Shown: piece after piece, positions 1 through 6,749 of the stretch
Layout: each line of letters starts with the position of its first letter
Numbering within the stretch: the stretch's first letter is position 1
Source: Bacteroidales bacterium
GTDB taxonomy: Bacteria; Bacteroidota; Bacteroidia; Bacteroidales; UBA932
Direction of reading: 5' to 3'
Length of the DNA: 19,821 nt
Assembly: GCA_017472115.1 (NCBI GenBank)
Contig: JAFUQW010000049.1
Coordinates: 1-19,821 of the forward strand
Notes under the pieces: generated by a model
The model's database searches: none
The model's input: the letters and a program-made list of their open reading frames with translations, nothing else
What the model was told of the DNA's origin: nothing
Position numbers and translations under genes: made by a program

Positions 1-169
1 CTGGAACCTGAGCCTCTACAACGCATATTTCAACACCAATCCCATTACCGCATATCTCTACAGAGAATATAATTTCACAAAAGAGAATCTTTCGGGCCTG
101 ACATTCATTGGCGATGCTTACGGCGTCATCCCTATCATTCCATCATTCAATTACACTCTTAAATTCTGA
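1..169 (+). CDS. TonB-dependent receptor, C-terminal end (partial)
   Basis: The reading frame enters from the left edge (codons begin at base 2) and ends at TGA 167-169, giving about 55 residues. It starts WNLSLYNAYF and ends NYTLKF: alternating aromatic/polar residues and a terminal phenylalanine, as in the last strands of an outer-membrane beta-barrel. The next gene starts 5 nt later and is a DUF4249 lipoprotein, a family that in Bacteroidetes commonly sits directly after a TonB-dependent receptor with a carboxypeptidase-like N-terminal domain. I therefore infer a TonB-dependent outer-membrane receptor whose substrate is unknown. Only the tail is visible, so plug domain, TonB box and subfamily cannot be checked. 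Confidence 0.75.
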   Translation, partial: WNLSLYNAYFNTNPITAYLYREYNFTKENLSGLTFIGDAYGVIPIIPSFNYTLKF

Positions 170-174
170 ATACC

Positions 175-1104
175 GTGAAGAAGTATTTGATTACCATAAT
201 GATCTTATTGATGAGCGCCACGGGATGCGAGTATCATTTCGAACTTGACAACATCGTGGAAGACCCGCTTATATGTATCAGATCGTATATGCCGGCCGGA
301 GACAGCGCGGTCATACGCATCAACAAGACTGTGCCGGTCACTGTCATCGGGAAAGTTGATACTACACTCGTATCTCCCTCATATTCACTGAAATGCAACG
401 GTCAGGAAATTAAACCAGACGAAATATGGTCTGAAAACGGATGCCTGCATATCAAGACCGGAGGATTCCACAGCGGCGACAGACTGGAGATAACGGCAAC
501 GGCTGAAGGGATGGAGACGGCTTCGGCTTCCACTATTGTACCCGAGCCGCTTCCGGATTATTCCGTAGAGACATTTCAGGATGAGAAAGGTTTCAGCATT
601 ACGAAAATCCATTTAACTGATATGCCGGAAAAAGGGAATTACTATGGAGCCGCCATAGAATATTATTCAGTCACAGAATATGAAGACGGGAGTCCCTACC
701 GGGAATACGGATTTGTATTCGTTGACTTTAATGATGAAGAACTCCCTTTGGACTACAATGGCTATTATCCATACTATATCTATCGAGGAAACAAGGATGT
801 GGTGCTCTGGAGCGAAAAGGACATGACTGAAGGGGCTTACGAAATAAGGATGGATTTCAAGAGACATCCTGAGAATTATGGTTACAAGAGAATAGAAAGA
901 TACATAAGGGTCCATCTTCTCCGTCTTTCCGAAGAAATGTACAGGAGGTTGTATGCGGAAGCAGCAACGGACAATTTCCTTGTTTCACTCGGATTCTCCT
1001 CACCTTCATTTACTTACAACAGCATAGACAACGGCACAGGCTATTTCGGAGCATATTCATACACATGCTCGGATTGGATTCAGGAAAGAATATGGGAAAA
1101 ATGA
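175..1104 (+). CDS. DUF4249 family lipoprotein
   Basis: The product is 309 residues and begins with GTG at 175, only 5 nt after the receptor stop, which suggests translational coupling. The N-terminus MKKYLITIMILLMSATGC is a lipoprotein signal with the modified Cys at 18. The mature part is beta-rich: an early Ig-like section (about 20-125, with ICIRSYMPAGDSAVIRI and later ASTIVPEPLPDY) followed by a larger domain with many Tyr/Asp/Gly, ending in a NGTGYFGAYS stretch near residue 290. That layout and position match DUF4249 proteins, thought to work with the neighbouring TonB receptor on the cell surface. The family's biochemical role is unknown. The last 13 bases overlap the next gene, so all three genes are probably one operon. 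Confidence 0.8.
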   Translation: MKKYLITIMILLMSATGCEYHFELDNIVEDPLICIRSYMPAGDSAVIRINKTVPVTVIGKVDTTLVSPSYSLKCNGQEIKPDEIWSENGCLHIKTGGFHSGDRLEITATAEGMETASASTIVPEPLPDYSVETFQDEKGFSITKIHLTDMPEKGNYYGAAIEYYSVTEYEDGSPYREYGFVFVDFNDEELPLDYNGYYPYYIYRGNKDVVLWSEKDMTEGAYEIRMDFKRHPENYGYKRIERYIRVHLLRLSEEMYRRLYAEAATDNFLVSLGFSSPSFTYNSIDNGTGYFGAYSYTCSDWIQERIWEK

Positions 1105-2333
1105 TGAAAATATCTGCATGCTTGCTTCTGGCTGCCTTTGCAGCAGCGGGCTGCTCGCATTATACCTTTCAGAAAGGAACGGACTGGAATCGGATGAATA
1201 TCGTCATGACGAACAGGAGTTCCCACGAACTCAAGGTCAATTTCAGCGGCTGCGACTGGATAGACGGGACTGACACCGTCCGTCTTGAGCCTTACAACGG
1301 ACTCTGGCAGATTGAAGTCCATCGGGACGGCATGAATGCCATCAGGATGGACGATGCCGTCATACGCATGGAGGTTGTCGGGAAAGACACACTGTGGATG
1401 GATTCCGGCTATACTTCATTAGGCAGATATAATCCTTGCTCAAGATACGGGGATGAAGGATTCATCGAATTATCCGACAATCATGGCAGATATCTTGTCT
1501 ATTCCTTTTCGGACAAGGCTTATCAGGAGTTATGCGATTCTCTTGAAAAAATGAAGGTTTTCAGCATGACGGACCTATGCCCTTCTGAAATCGACAGAGA
1601 AACAGTTGCGGAAGCGGGATCATCCGAGGCGGTATTCACAAGAATATATCCAGTTCCGGCAGTCAGGGCCGGACTCAGACCCGGAGCATTGGTAAGCAAG
1701 GAAGCAGAGAGCATCGACAGAATAAGATTCATCAAAGGAACGGCTTTCGAAGCGGATTCGGTTGCAATAAAGGATACGACTTACAAGTTGACTTGGGAAG
1801 GAGGTGCAAGAGATCTTTATTATGACATCGACATGCTTCGGAAGTCATCGCTTGCACATCTGGGAGCCGATTTTGCATCTTTGTCAGGCAGACTTCCGGG
1901 CATGGAGATGAAAAAGTCGAGCAGCGTTGTATTCAGCCACGCAAAGGCGGTACGGACTGAATCTTTCACAGACAGACAAGTCTCGGAAGAAGTGATCGAT
2001 GCGATAGAGAACGGGGCTGTAGCTGTCCGGTCGATAATATATGGAAAACTCATGTATCTTGTAGCAGAAGGCGACTGCTCTCCATCAAGATTGACTTATC
2101 TTGTAAATAAAGATATGGAAATATACGACAATGACCATACTACAGACAATATTGACTATCACCTCTTTACGTTGGACGAAAACGGTGAGTTCCAATGTAC
2201 GTCCGGCGGCAGGGAACTTGTTGACACCTATCTGAACGGCATGGATGAACAGCCGGTCTTTCCCATTGCATTCACCGTGACCGATTTCAGCGGCAATACA
2301 ACAGGAATCCATATCAAGGATGTGGATCTGTAA
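1092..2333 (+). CDS. Lipoprotein with thiol-activated cytolysin-like core
   Basis: I choose ATG 1092 (413 aa) over ATG 1065 because it follows AGGAAAG and gives a clean signal: MGKMMKISACLLLAAFAAAGC, lipid Cys at 21. Residues about 25-160 form a beta-rich domain of a kind common in Bacteroidetes lipoproteins. From about 165 several short blocks occur in the same order as in cholesterol-dependent cytolysins: LRPGAL at 195-200 (perfringolysin-type YPGAL), LGADF at 257-261 (LGVDF), SIIYGKLMYLV at 315-325 (NVAYGRTIYVKL), and VFPIAFTVTDFSGN at 389-402 (YPISYTSVFLKDN). The protein ends about 11 residues later, before the position of cytolysin domain 4 with its Trp-rich loop. I recalled the cytolysin sequence from memory and ran no alignment. 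If right, it is a surface-anchored relative of Bacteroidetes CDC-like proteins. It overlaps the DUF4249 gene by 13 bases. Otherwise: lipoprotein of unknown function. Confidence 0.6.
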   Translation: MGKMMKISACLLLAAFAAAGCSHYTFQKGTDWNRMNIVMTNRSSHELKVNFSGCDWIDGTDTVRLEPYNGLWQIEVHRDGMNAIRMDDAVIRMEVVGKDTLWMDSGYTSLGRYNPCSRYGDEGFIELSDNHGRYLVYSFSDKAYQELCDSLEKMKVFSMTDLCPSEIDRETVAEAGSSEAVFTRIYPVPAVRAGLRPGALVSKEAESIDRIRFIKGTAFEADSVAIKDTTYKLTWEGGARDLYYDIDMLRKSSLAHLGADFASLSGRLPGMEMKKSSSVVFSHAKAVRTESFTDRQVSEEVIDAIENGAVAVRSIIYGKLMYLVAEGDCSPSRLTYLVNKDMEIYDNDHTTDNIDYHLFTLDENGEFQCTSGGRELVDTYLNGMDEQPVFPIAFTVTDFSGNTTGIHIKDVDL

Positions 2334-2338
2334 AGCTG

Positions 2339-2536
2339 TTACCGACGGATTTCCTTTACCAGACCGATTATGCGCCAGAGGGCGTAGAGTGCAAGGACTA
2401 CATACAAGGCGAGAATGGCTTTGTCAGCTGTCGTATCCATGCCCATACGGACATCCTGAATTCCGAGAATGACGATGCATACGAAGATCACGGCGAGGAA
2501 CACCGCATAGCAGATCTTGAGAATTCTGTTGTTCAT
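2339..2536 (-). CDS. Small two-helix membrane protein, hypothetical
   Basis: The 65-residue product has two predicted membrane helices (about 6-26 and 39-58), a short loop with the acidic/polar stretch MGMDTTADK, and a basic tail ending EIRR. The positive-inside rule suggests both ends are cytoplasmic. I do not recognise a family. It is supported as a gene by its composition, its position directly convergent with the lipoprotein gene (5 nt between stops), and a TATCTTTG promoter element 20 nt upstream of its start. It is read in the same direction as the hexosaminidase but lies over 260 nt downstream of it, so it is probably transcribed separately. Confidence 0.7.
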   Translation of the reverse strand: MNNRILKICYAVFLAVIFVCIVILGIQDVRMGMDTTADKAILALYVVLALYALWRIIGLVKEIRR

Positions 2537-2803
2537 ATCACTGATTGTTTGATTTCAAAGATAGATTTTTTAAGTCTTGAAAAGCGAAAATGGTTGGTAT
2601 TTTTCTTATATTATTAATATCAAGCTTTTTTAACAAAAAAGTTTTTGATAACTTTTTTAGAAAAAACAAAAATGTTATAAATCAGAGCGGCAATTGAATT
2701 CTTTTATCGTTTCATTGAATATCATTGTCTGACTTTTTTCTGACTTTTTTGCAAAAATACCCACTGAGAACCCCTCAATGATGATATAACAAATTTGTTA
2801 ACC
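2537..2803. other. AT-rich intergenic spacer
   Basis: This 267-nt spacer has no credible reading frame. It holds the promoter of the small membrane gene near its left end and long A and T tracts in the middle. On the right, a weak minus-strand hairpin (ATTGAG, loop, CTCAGT, at about 2762-2779) is followed by GGGTATTTTTG and could end the hexosaminidase transcript. A 14-base palindrome TAACAAATTTGTTA at 2787-2800 sits just after the hexosaminidase stop. Confidence 0.4.
2556..2563 (-). promoter_or_regulatory. Bacteroidetes -7 element, small membrane gene
   Basis: On the minus strand this reads TATCTTTG, an exact TAnnTTTG. It lies about 20 nt upstream of the ATG at 2536, implying a very short leader. 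The -33 partner is not clear; a TTTTC run lies upstream at a slightly short distance. Confidence 0.6.
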
Positions 2804-4744
2804 CTAATTTACCACGATTTCGTCAAGGAAAAGGAAACCGCGCATCGTACTTCTGCAGGCGTGGTATCGGACATATCTTGCGTCAACATCGCAGATGGTG
2901 TCGAAACTCCTGAACAGGAGTTCCGGACAGGTGACAGATATATCGTTCCATACGGTTGCTACATGAGTGAAGTTCTCCCCGTCCTCAGAGACGAGAATAT
3001 CCACTTTCTCAGGCATGAATACGCCAGGCCCCGCCAACTGCATGAATGTTCCTCCGATGTAGCTTATCCTCGTGCTTTCTCCCATATCTATGGTCACGTC
3101 AATGTCAGAAAGGAAGCCTTGCCACCTCTTGTCGCTGTAGGTCCATCCACCTATGATGCCGTCGGTGAAGGTGGCCTCTCCTGAAGCGGGATACCACTGC
3201 TGTATCGGTTTGTTATAGACGACCTTCTTTCCCTTGGCCTTATGCTCAAGCCCTGTCTGCGCAAGTTTGCGCTCGCCATATTCATCTGCAAGGTCAAAGA
3301 CAGTGTAACCAATTTCCCTGAGCATGTCGAGGGCATTCATGGCTCTTCTTCTGAAATCCTTGAGATCCTTGTTCCGGGGCAGACTCCACGCCGTCTCGGC
3401 AATGGCGAATGCCCGGGGCCAGTACATATATTCGGCATGGGAATCCGTTACCACGTATTCCGACCAGAGATTGGCCTGAACTCCCTTGAGATGATGAAGT
3501 CTGTCGGCGGGCATTGAAGCCTCAAGAGGCTCATAGACATAAACGGTATCGAGAGGAAGATAGCCTCCTATGGATTCGGGTTCACGGAAAGGAGCATCCT
3601 GAGCATGATCGAGATAGCAGTAACGACCCGGGGTCATTATTACATCGTGACCCGCAGCCATAGCCTCTATTCCACCCTCTGTGCCACGCCATGACATCAC
3701 CGTGGCATCCGGAGCAAGCCCTCCATCCAGAATCTCATCCCATCCGATGATCCTGCGTCCCCTGGAATTGACAAATCTCTCTATCCGATGTATCATATAG
3801 CTCTGGAGTCCGTCCACATCCTTCAGCCCCTCATCTGCCATTCTCCGGAGGCATTTTTCACAGGTTTTCCAATGCTCTTTTCCCGCTTCGTCGCCTCCTA
3901 TGTGGATATATTCGGAAGGAAATACTTCCATGACTTCAGACAATACGGTTTCAAGGAACTCAAATACTTTCTCGTTTCCTATGCAGAAGTCGCTGTCCTT
4001 GTAGGCCTCATTGCTGCAGCCTAACTCAGGATAGGCGGCAAGAACTTCCTCGCTGTGGCTCGGCATTTCTATTTCAGGTATTATTTCCACATGCCTTTCG
4101 GATGCGTACCTGACAAGCTCCTTCAACTCCTCCTTTGTGTAATAGCCTCCGTAAGCACCCGGAGTTCCTTCTTCGCAATAATGCCTGTCACCGGCCCACC
4201 ATTCCTTCCATGAAGGATACGGCCTCCATGCCGCGAACTCCGTCAGTCTCGGATAAGCCTCTATCTCCATACGCCAGCCCGCTGCGTCTGTAAGGTGAAT
4301 ATGCATCCTGTTCATCTTGAAGAAGGCCATCGCGTCTATCTGCCTCTTCAGAAATTCTATGCTGCGGAAATGCCTTGAGACATCCACATGCAGGCCTCTG
4401 TAAGGAAATCTGGGATAATCCTTTATCTCACAACACTGCAGAGTCTTTATCCTGCCGTTTCCCGTCATCTGGCGCAAGGTCTGTCCGGCATAGAACACAC
4501 CTTCGTCACCGGATGCCCTGACGGTTATTCCCTTCGGACCGACCTGCAGCACATAAGCTTCTGCACCGGCATCCGTCCGCTTTATCCTGACAACCTTGAC
4601 TTCCGGAGTCTCAGTATAGGAATATGTTCCTTCTTTCAGTATGATTTCGGCAGGAACAGGTATCACAGCCTCTGGTCCTTGTGCAAAGCAAGGACAAAGG
4701 ACTACAATAAAGAATATCAATGAAATGTTGTTCTTATGTTTCAT
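2804..4744 (-). CDS. GH20 beta-N-acetylhexosaminidase
   Basis: This enzyme removes terminal beta-linked GlcNAc/GalNAc from glycans using substrate-assisted catalysis. I prefer the ATG at 4744 (646 aa), which gives a compact signal peptide MKHKNNISLIFFIVVLCPCF; the ATG at 4768 adds eight residues. In order: a small N-terminal GH20b-type domain (about 25-110), then the catalytic barrel with RGLHVDVSRHF near 116, MHIHLTDAAGWRMEI near 147, PEIEMPSH near 223 and the catalytic pair in HIGGDEAGKEHW (Asp285/Glu286). WRGTEGG and later WSEYV sites also fit the family. The C-terminal 130 residues (from TFTDGIIGG) look like an F5/8-type carbohydrate-binding domain. The signal lacks an obvious lipobox, so it is probably periplasmic. 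It is a standalone gene, not inside a visible polysaccharide-utilisation locus. Confidence 0.93.
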   Translation of the reverse strand: MKHKNNISLIFFIVVLCPCFAQGPEAVIPVPAEIILKEGTYSYTETPEVKVVRIKRTDAGAEAYVLQVGPKGITVRASGDEGVFYAGQTLRQMTGNGRIKTLQCCEIKDYPRFPYRGLHVDVSRHFRSIEFLKRQIDAMAFFKMNRMHIHLTDAAGWRMEIEAYPRLTEFAAWRPYPSWKEWWAGDRHYCEEGTPGAYGGYYTKEELKELVRYASERHVEIIPEIEMPSHSEEVLAAYPELGCSNEAYKDSDFCIGNEKVFEFLETVLSEVMEVFPSEYIHIGGDEAGKEHWKTCEKCLRRMADEGLKDVDGLQSYMIHRIERFVNSRGRRIIGWDEILDGGLAPDATVMSWRGTEGGIEAMAAGHDVIMTPGRYCYLDHAQDAPFREPESIGGYLPLDTVYVYEPLEASMPADRLHHLKGVQANLWSEYVVTDSHAEYMYWPRAFAIAETAWSLPRNKDLKDFRRRAMNALDMLREIGYTVFDLADEYGERKLAQTGLEHKAKGKKVVYNKPIQQWYPASGEATFTDGIIGGWTYSDKRWQGFLSDIDVTIDMGESTRISYIGGTFMQLAGPGVFMPEKVDILVSEDGENFTHVATVWNDISVTCPELLFRSFDTICDVDARYVRYHACRSTMRGFLFLDEIVVN

Positions 4745-4748
4745 TTCC

Positions 4749-4756
4749 GAAATATA
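4749..4756 (-). promoter_or_regulatory. Possible -7 element for hexosaminidase
   Basis: The minus strand reads TATATTTC, one base off TAnnTTTG, and a TTG lies exactly 19 nt upstream, the spacing seen at other promoters here. It sits only a few bases before the ATG at 4744, so the transcript would be nearly leaderless, and the longer start at 4768 would then be excluded. Weak evidence. Confidence 0.3.
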
Positions 4757-4788
4757 AGTATTTTTCATCTATATTCAACAACTTTGCT

Positions 4789-4796
4789 TATGTTTG
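4789..4796 (+). promoter_or_regulatory. Bacteroidetes -7 element, phosphoesterase gene
   Basis: TATGTTTG matches TAnnTTTG and lies 19 nt upstream of the preferred ATG at 4816. It supports that start over an upstream in-frame ATG at 4720, which would lie before the promoter and inside the divergent hexosaminidase gene. Confidence 0.5.
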
Positions 4797-4815
4797 CATA
4801 AATGATATACAGACA

Positions 4816-5895
4816 ATGAAAATGATCTTCGTACTGCTTCCGCTGATATACATAGGCGGTAACATATACCTGTTCCGGCATATGCTTCATGCCGTTTCCG
4901 TTCTTCCGCTATGGCTGAAGGTCGTATTGTCGGTATTGTTCTGGACTGCCGCATTTTCCCTTTTCATATCCACAGGACTCAGGGACAGTTCCATTCCGGA
5001 CATTGTTTCCCGCGCGATGTTCATGACAGGATCCGTGTGGATGATCTTTCTTCTGTACATGGTCATCGGGCTCATTATCTGCGACCTGATACATCTTGCC
5101 ATACCTTCCTTCCATGGAGGATTCCGATATTCCTTAGTTATTGTGACGGCTATCCTCATATACGGAAACATAAATTACCGCCATCCCAAGACGGAGCATG
5201 TGGAAATCTCTTTCGGAAAGAGATTCGGAAAGGAAAGAATGAGAATAGTCGCCGTCAGCGATGTACATATAGGACATGGCACAGGTGTCAAGGCTCTCAG
5301 CAGATATGTCGATCTGATCAATGAGCAGTCGCCGGATATAGTACTGATCGCCGGGGACCTGATAGACAACAGCATAGCCCCTCTTCTGAAACATCCGTTC
5401 GACAAAGAGCTGGAACGTATCTCCGCTCCTGTCTATATGGTACCGGGCAACCATGAATACATCAGTGGTATCGATGCTTGCACCGAATATCTTTCCAAGA
5501 CTGACATAACTCTCCTGAGGGACAGCATTGCAACTCTTCCCGAAGGAATCCGGATCATTGGCAGGGATGACAGGTCCAACAAGGACAGAAAATCTTTAGA
5601 GGCACTTGTTGAATCTGCAGGTCCGGAAATGCCGATCATCGTTATCGACCATCAGCCATATGATCTGGCCCATGCTGATTCGCTCGGCATCGACCTTCAG
5701 ATCAGCGGCCACACACATGCAGGACAGATATGGCCGTTGACTGTCATCATTGACAGAATGTATGAACAAGGACACGGATACAGGAAATGGAATCATGCCC
5801 ATATCTATGTATCAAGCGGACTTTCCCTCTGGGGACCTCCTTTCCGCATCGGTACCCGCAGCGACCTTGCCGTCATAGACATCACTTCGGACTGA
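4816..5895 (+). CDS. Membrane-anchored calcineurin-like metallophosphoesterase
   Basis: The 359-residue product has an N-terminal membrane section of about four hydrophobic helices (residues 3-20, 30-53, 70-90, 103-118), then a cytoplasmic-type metallophosphoesterase domain from about 140. All metal-binding signatures are present: VSDVHIGHG (Asp149, His151), AGDLID (Asp180), PGNHEY (Asn212, His213), IDHQPY (His279) and SGHTHAGQ (298-304). The layout matches YaeI/YkuE-type phosphohydrolases, some of which act on lipid-linked diphosphates such as UDP-diacylglucosamine. The substrate cannot be told from sequence. I chose ATG 4816 because the frame extension to 4720 is low-complexity, overlaps the divergent hexosaminidase start and precedes the likely promoter. 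It is probably monocistronic or loosely linked to the radical SAM gene 136 nt downstream. Confidence 0.9.
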   Translation: MKMIFVLLPLIYIGGNIYLFRHMLHAVSVLPLWLKVVLSVLFWTAAFSLFISTGLRDSSIPDIVSRAMFMTGSVWMIFLLYMVIGLIICDLIHLAIPSFHGGFRYSLVIVTAILIYGNINYRHPKTEHVEISFGKRFGKERMRIVAVSDVHIGHGTGVKALSRYVDLINEQSPDIVLIAGDLIDNSIAPLLKHPFDKELERISAPVYMVPGNHEYISGIDACTEYLSKTDITLLRDSIATLPEGIRIIGRDDRSNKDRKSLEALVESAGPEMPIIVIDHQPYDLAHADSLGIDLQISGHTHAGQIWPLTVIIDRMYEQGHGYRKWNHAHIYVSSGLSLWGPPFRIGTRSDLAVIDITSD

Positions 5896-6017
5896 GAAAC
5901 TGTTTAACTTTTCTACAAAAAATATTATTTGTTGAAACTGCTGTATTCTCATCAATCTGCCATGTGTCTCAAAAACACATCATGACTTTTTTGATGATAA
6001 AAATTTAAACAGTTTCT
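5895..6017. repeat. 13-bp inverted repeat framing a 123-bp spacer
   Basis: AGAAACTGTTTAA at 5895-5907 is the exact reverse complement of TTAAACAGTTTCT at 6005-6017. The left arm begins in the last base of the phosphoesterase stop codon, and the right arm ends 14 nt before the radical SAM start. The core AAAC(A/T)GTTT also occurs near 9744-9753 and 18497-18507. No target-site duplication is evident. Confidence 0.6.
5962..5992 (+). terminator. Putative terminator after phosphoesterase
   Basis: A six-pair stem ATGTGT (5962-5967) with ACACAT (5975-5980) is followed a few bases later by CTTTTTT. The T-run is slightly displaced, and a competing stem CATCA/TGATG overlaps it, so this is only a moderate candidate. 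Confidence 0.4.
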
Positions 6018-6031
6018 GAATCCAGACAGAA

Positions 6032-6742
6032 ATGCAGAGATATTCGGTCATAACAGAGAAGAATCCGCGGGAGATCGTGCTCCTTCGCGGACAGGGTTGC
6101 CGCTACCGCAGATGTGCATTCTGCGATTATCACGAGGATGCCTCATGCGATGAAAGGGCTAATCTCAGAATCAACACTGAGGCTCTGAATCAGGTCACAG
6201 GACGTTTCGGCAGATTAGAAATAGTGAATTCAGGATCTTTCTGTGAGCTGGATTCGAGCACCATGAAAGCCATAATGGCCACATGCGTCAGCAGAGGAAT
6301 CAAAGTCATTCATTTCGAATGTCACTGGCTGTACAGGAGACATATTCCTGAACTGCGACGTGCTTTCAATGAAATCGGGGTGGAGGTGAAGATGAAGATA
6401 GGAGTGGAATCCTTCGATTACGATTACCGGGAAAATGTGATGCTCAAAGGTATCAGAGAGGCAGATCCGTCAATAATTGCAAAGGATTTCAATGAATGCT
6501 GCCTGCTGTTCGGCCTTCCCGGACAGACAGCAGAGTCAATGACAAATGACATCGAAACCGGGCTTGAGTGGTTTGAAAGGGTATGCGTCAATATAATGAT
6601 AGAAAACAGCGCACCCCTCCAGCCTTCTGAAGAGGTACGCCGTATTTTCATTAAAGAAGTCTATCCCGAGTACCGCGACAATCCGCGGATAGACATCCTG
6701 CTTCACAACACCGATTTCGGAGTCGGAGCGCAGGCTGACTGA
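6032..6742 (+). CDS. Radical SAM family protein (Cx4CxxC)
   Basis: The 236-residue product starts MQRYSVITEKNPREIVLLRG and then carries GCRYRRCAFCDYHED, with the three cysteines at 24, 29 and 32. The spacing is Cx4CxxC, not the usual Cx3CxxC. After it come elements expected of a partial radical SAM barrel: LEIVNSGSFCEL (about 68-79), HFECHWLY (about 96-103), KMKIGVESFDYDYR (about 118-131) and LFGLPGQTAESM (about 158-169), the last typical of the family. No auxiliary-cluster domain follows, and the C-terminus is short. Similar stand-alone proteins with an RGxGCxxxxCxFCDY motif occur in anaerobes, but I know of no assigned reaction. It ends 7 nt from the convergent gadC stop. Two further cysteines (155, 156) precede the LPGQ motif. 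Confidence 0.8.
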   Translation: MQRYSVITEKNPREIVLLRGQGCRYRRCAFCDYHEDASCDERANLRINTEALNQVTGRFGRLEIVNSGSFCELDSSTMKAIMATCVSRGIKVIHFECHWLYRRHIPELRRAFNEIGVEVKMKIGVESFDYDYRENVMLKGIREADPSIIAKDFNECCLLFGLPGQTAESMTNDIETGLEWFERVCVNIMIENSAPLQPSEEVRRIFIKEVYPEYRDNPRIDILLHNTDFGVGAQAD

Positions 6743-6749
6743 CTTGTCA

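Noticed and set aside
2787..2800. Palindrome TAACAAATTTGTTA after the hexosaminidase
   Set aside because: It is all A/T apart from the central-arm C and G, sits in AT-rich DNA, and has no T-run or second copy. Chance is likely.
4720..4815. N-terminal extension of the phosphoesterase to ATG 4720
   Set aside because: It overlaps the hexosaminidase start and lies before the likely promoter. The extension is Phe/Tyr/Asn-rich and unlike a leader.
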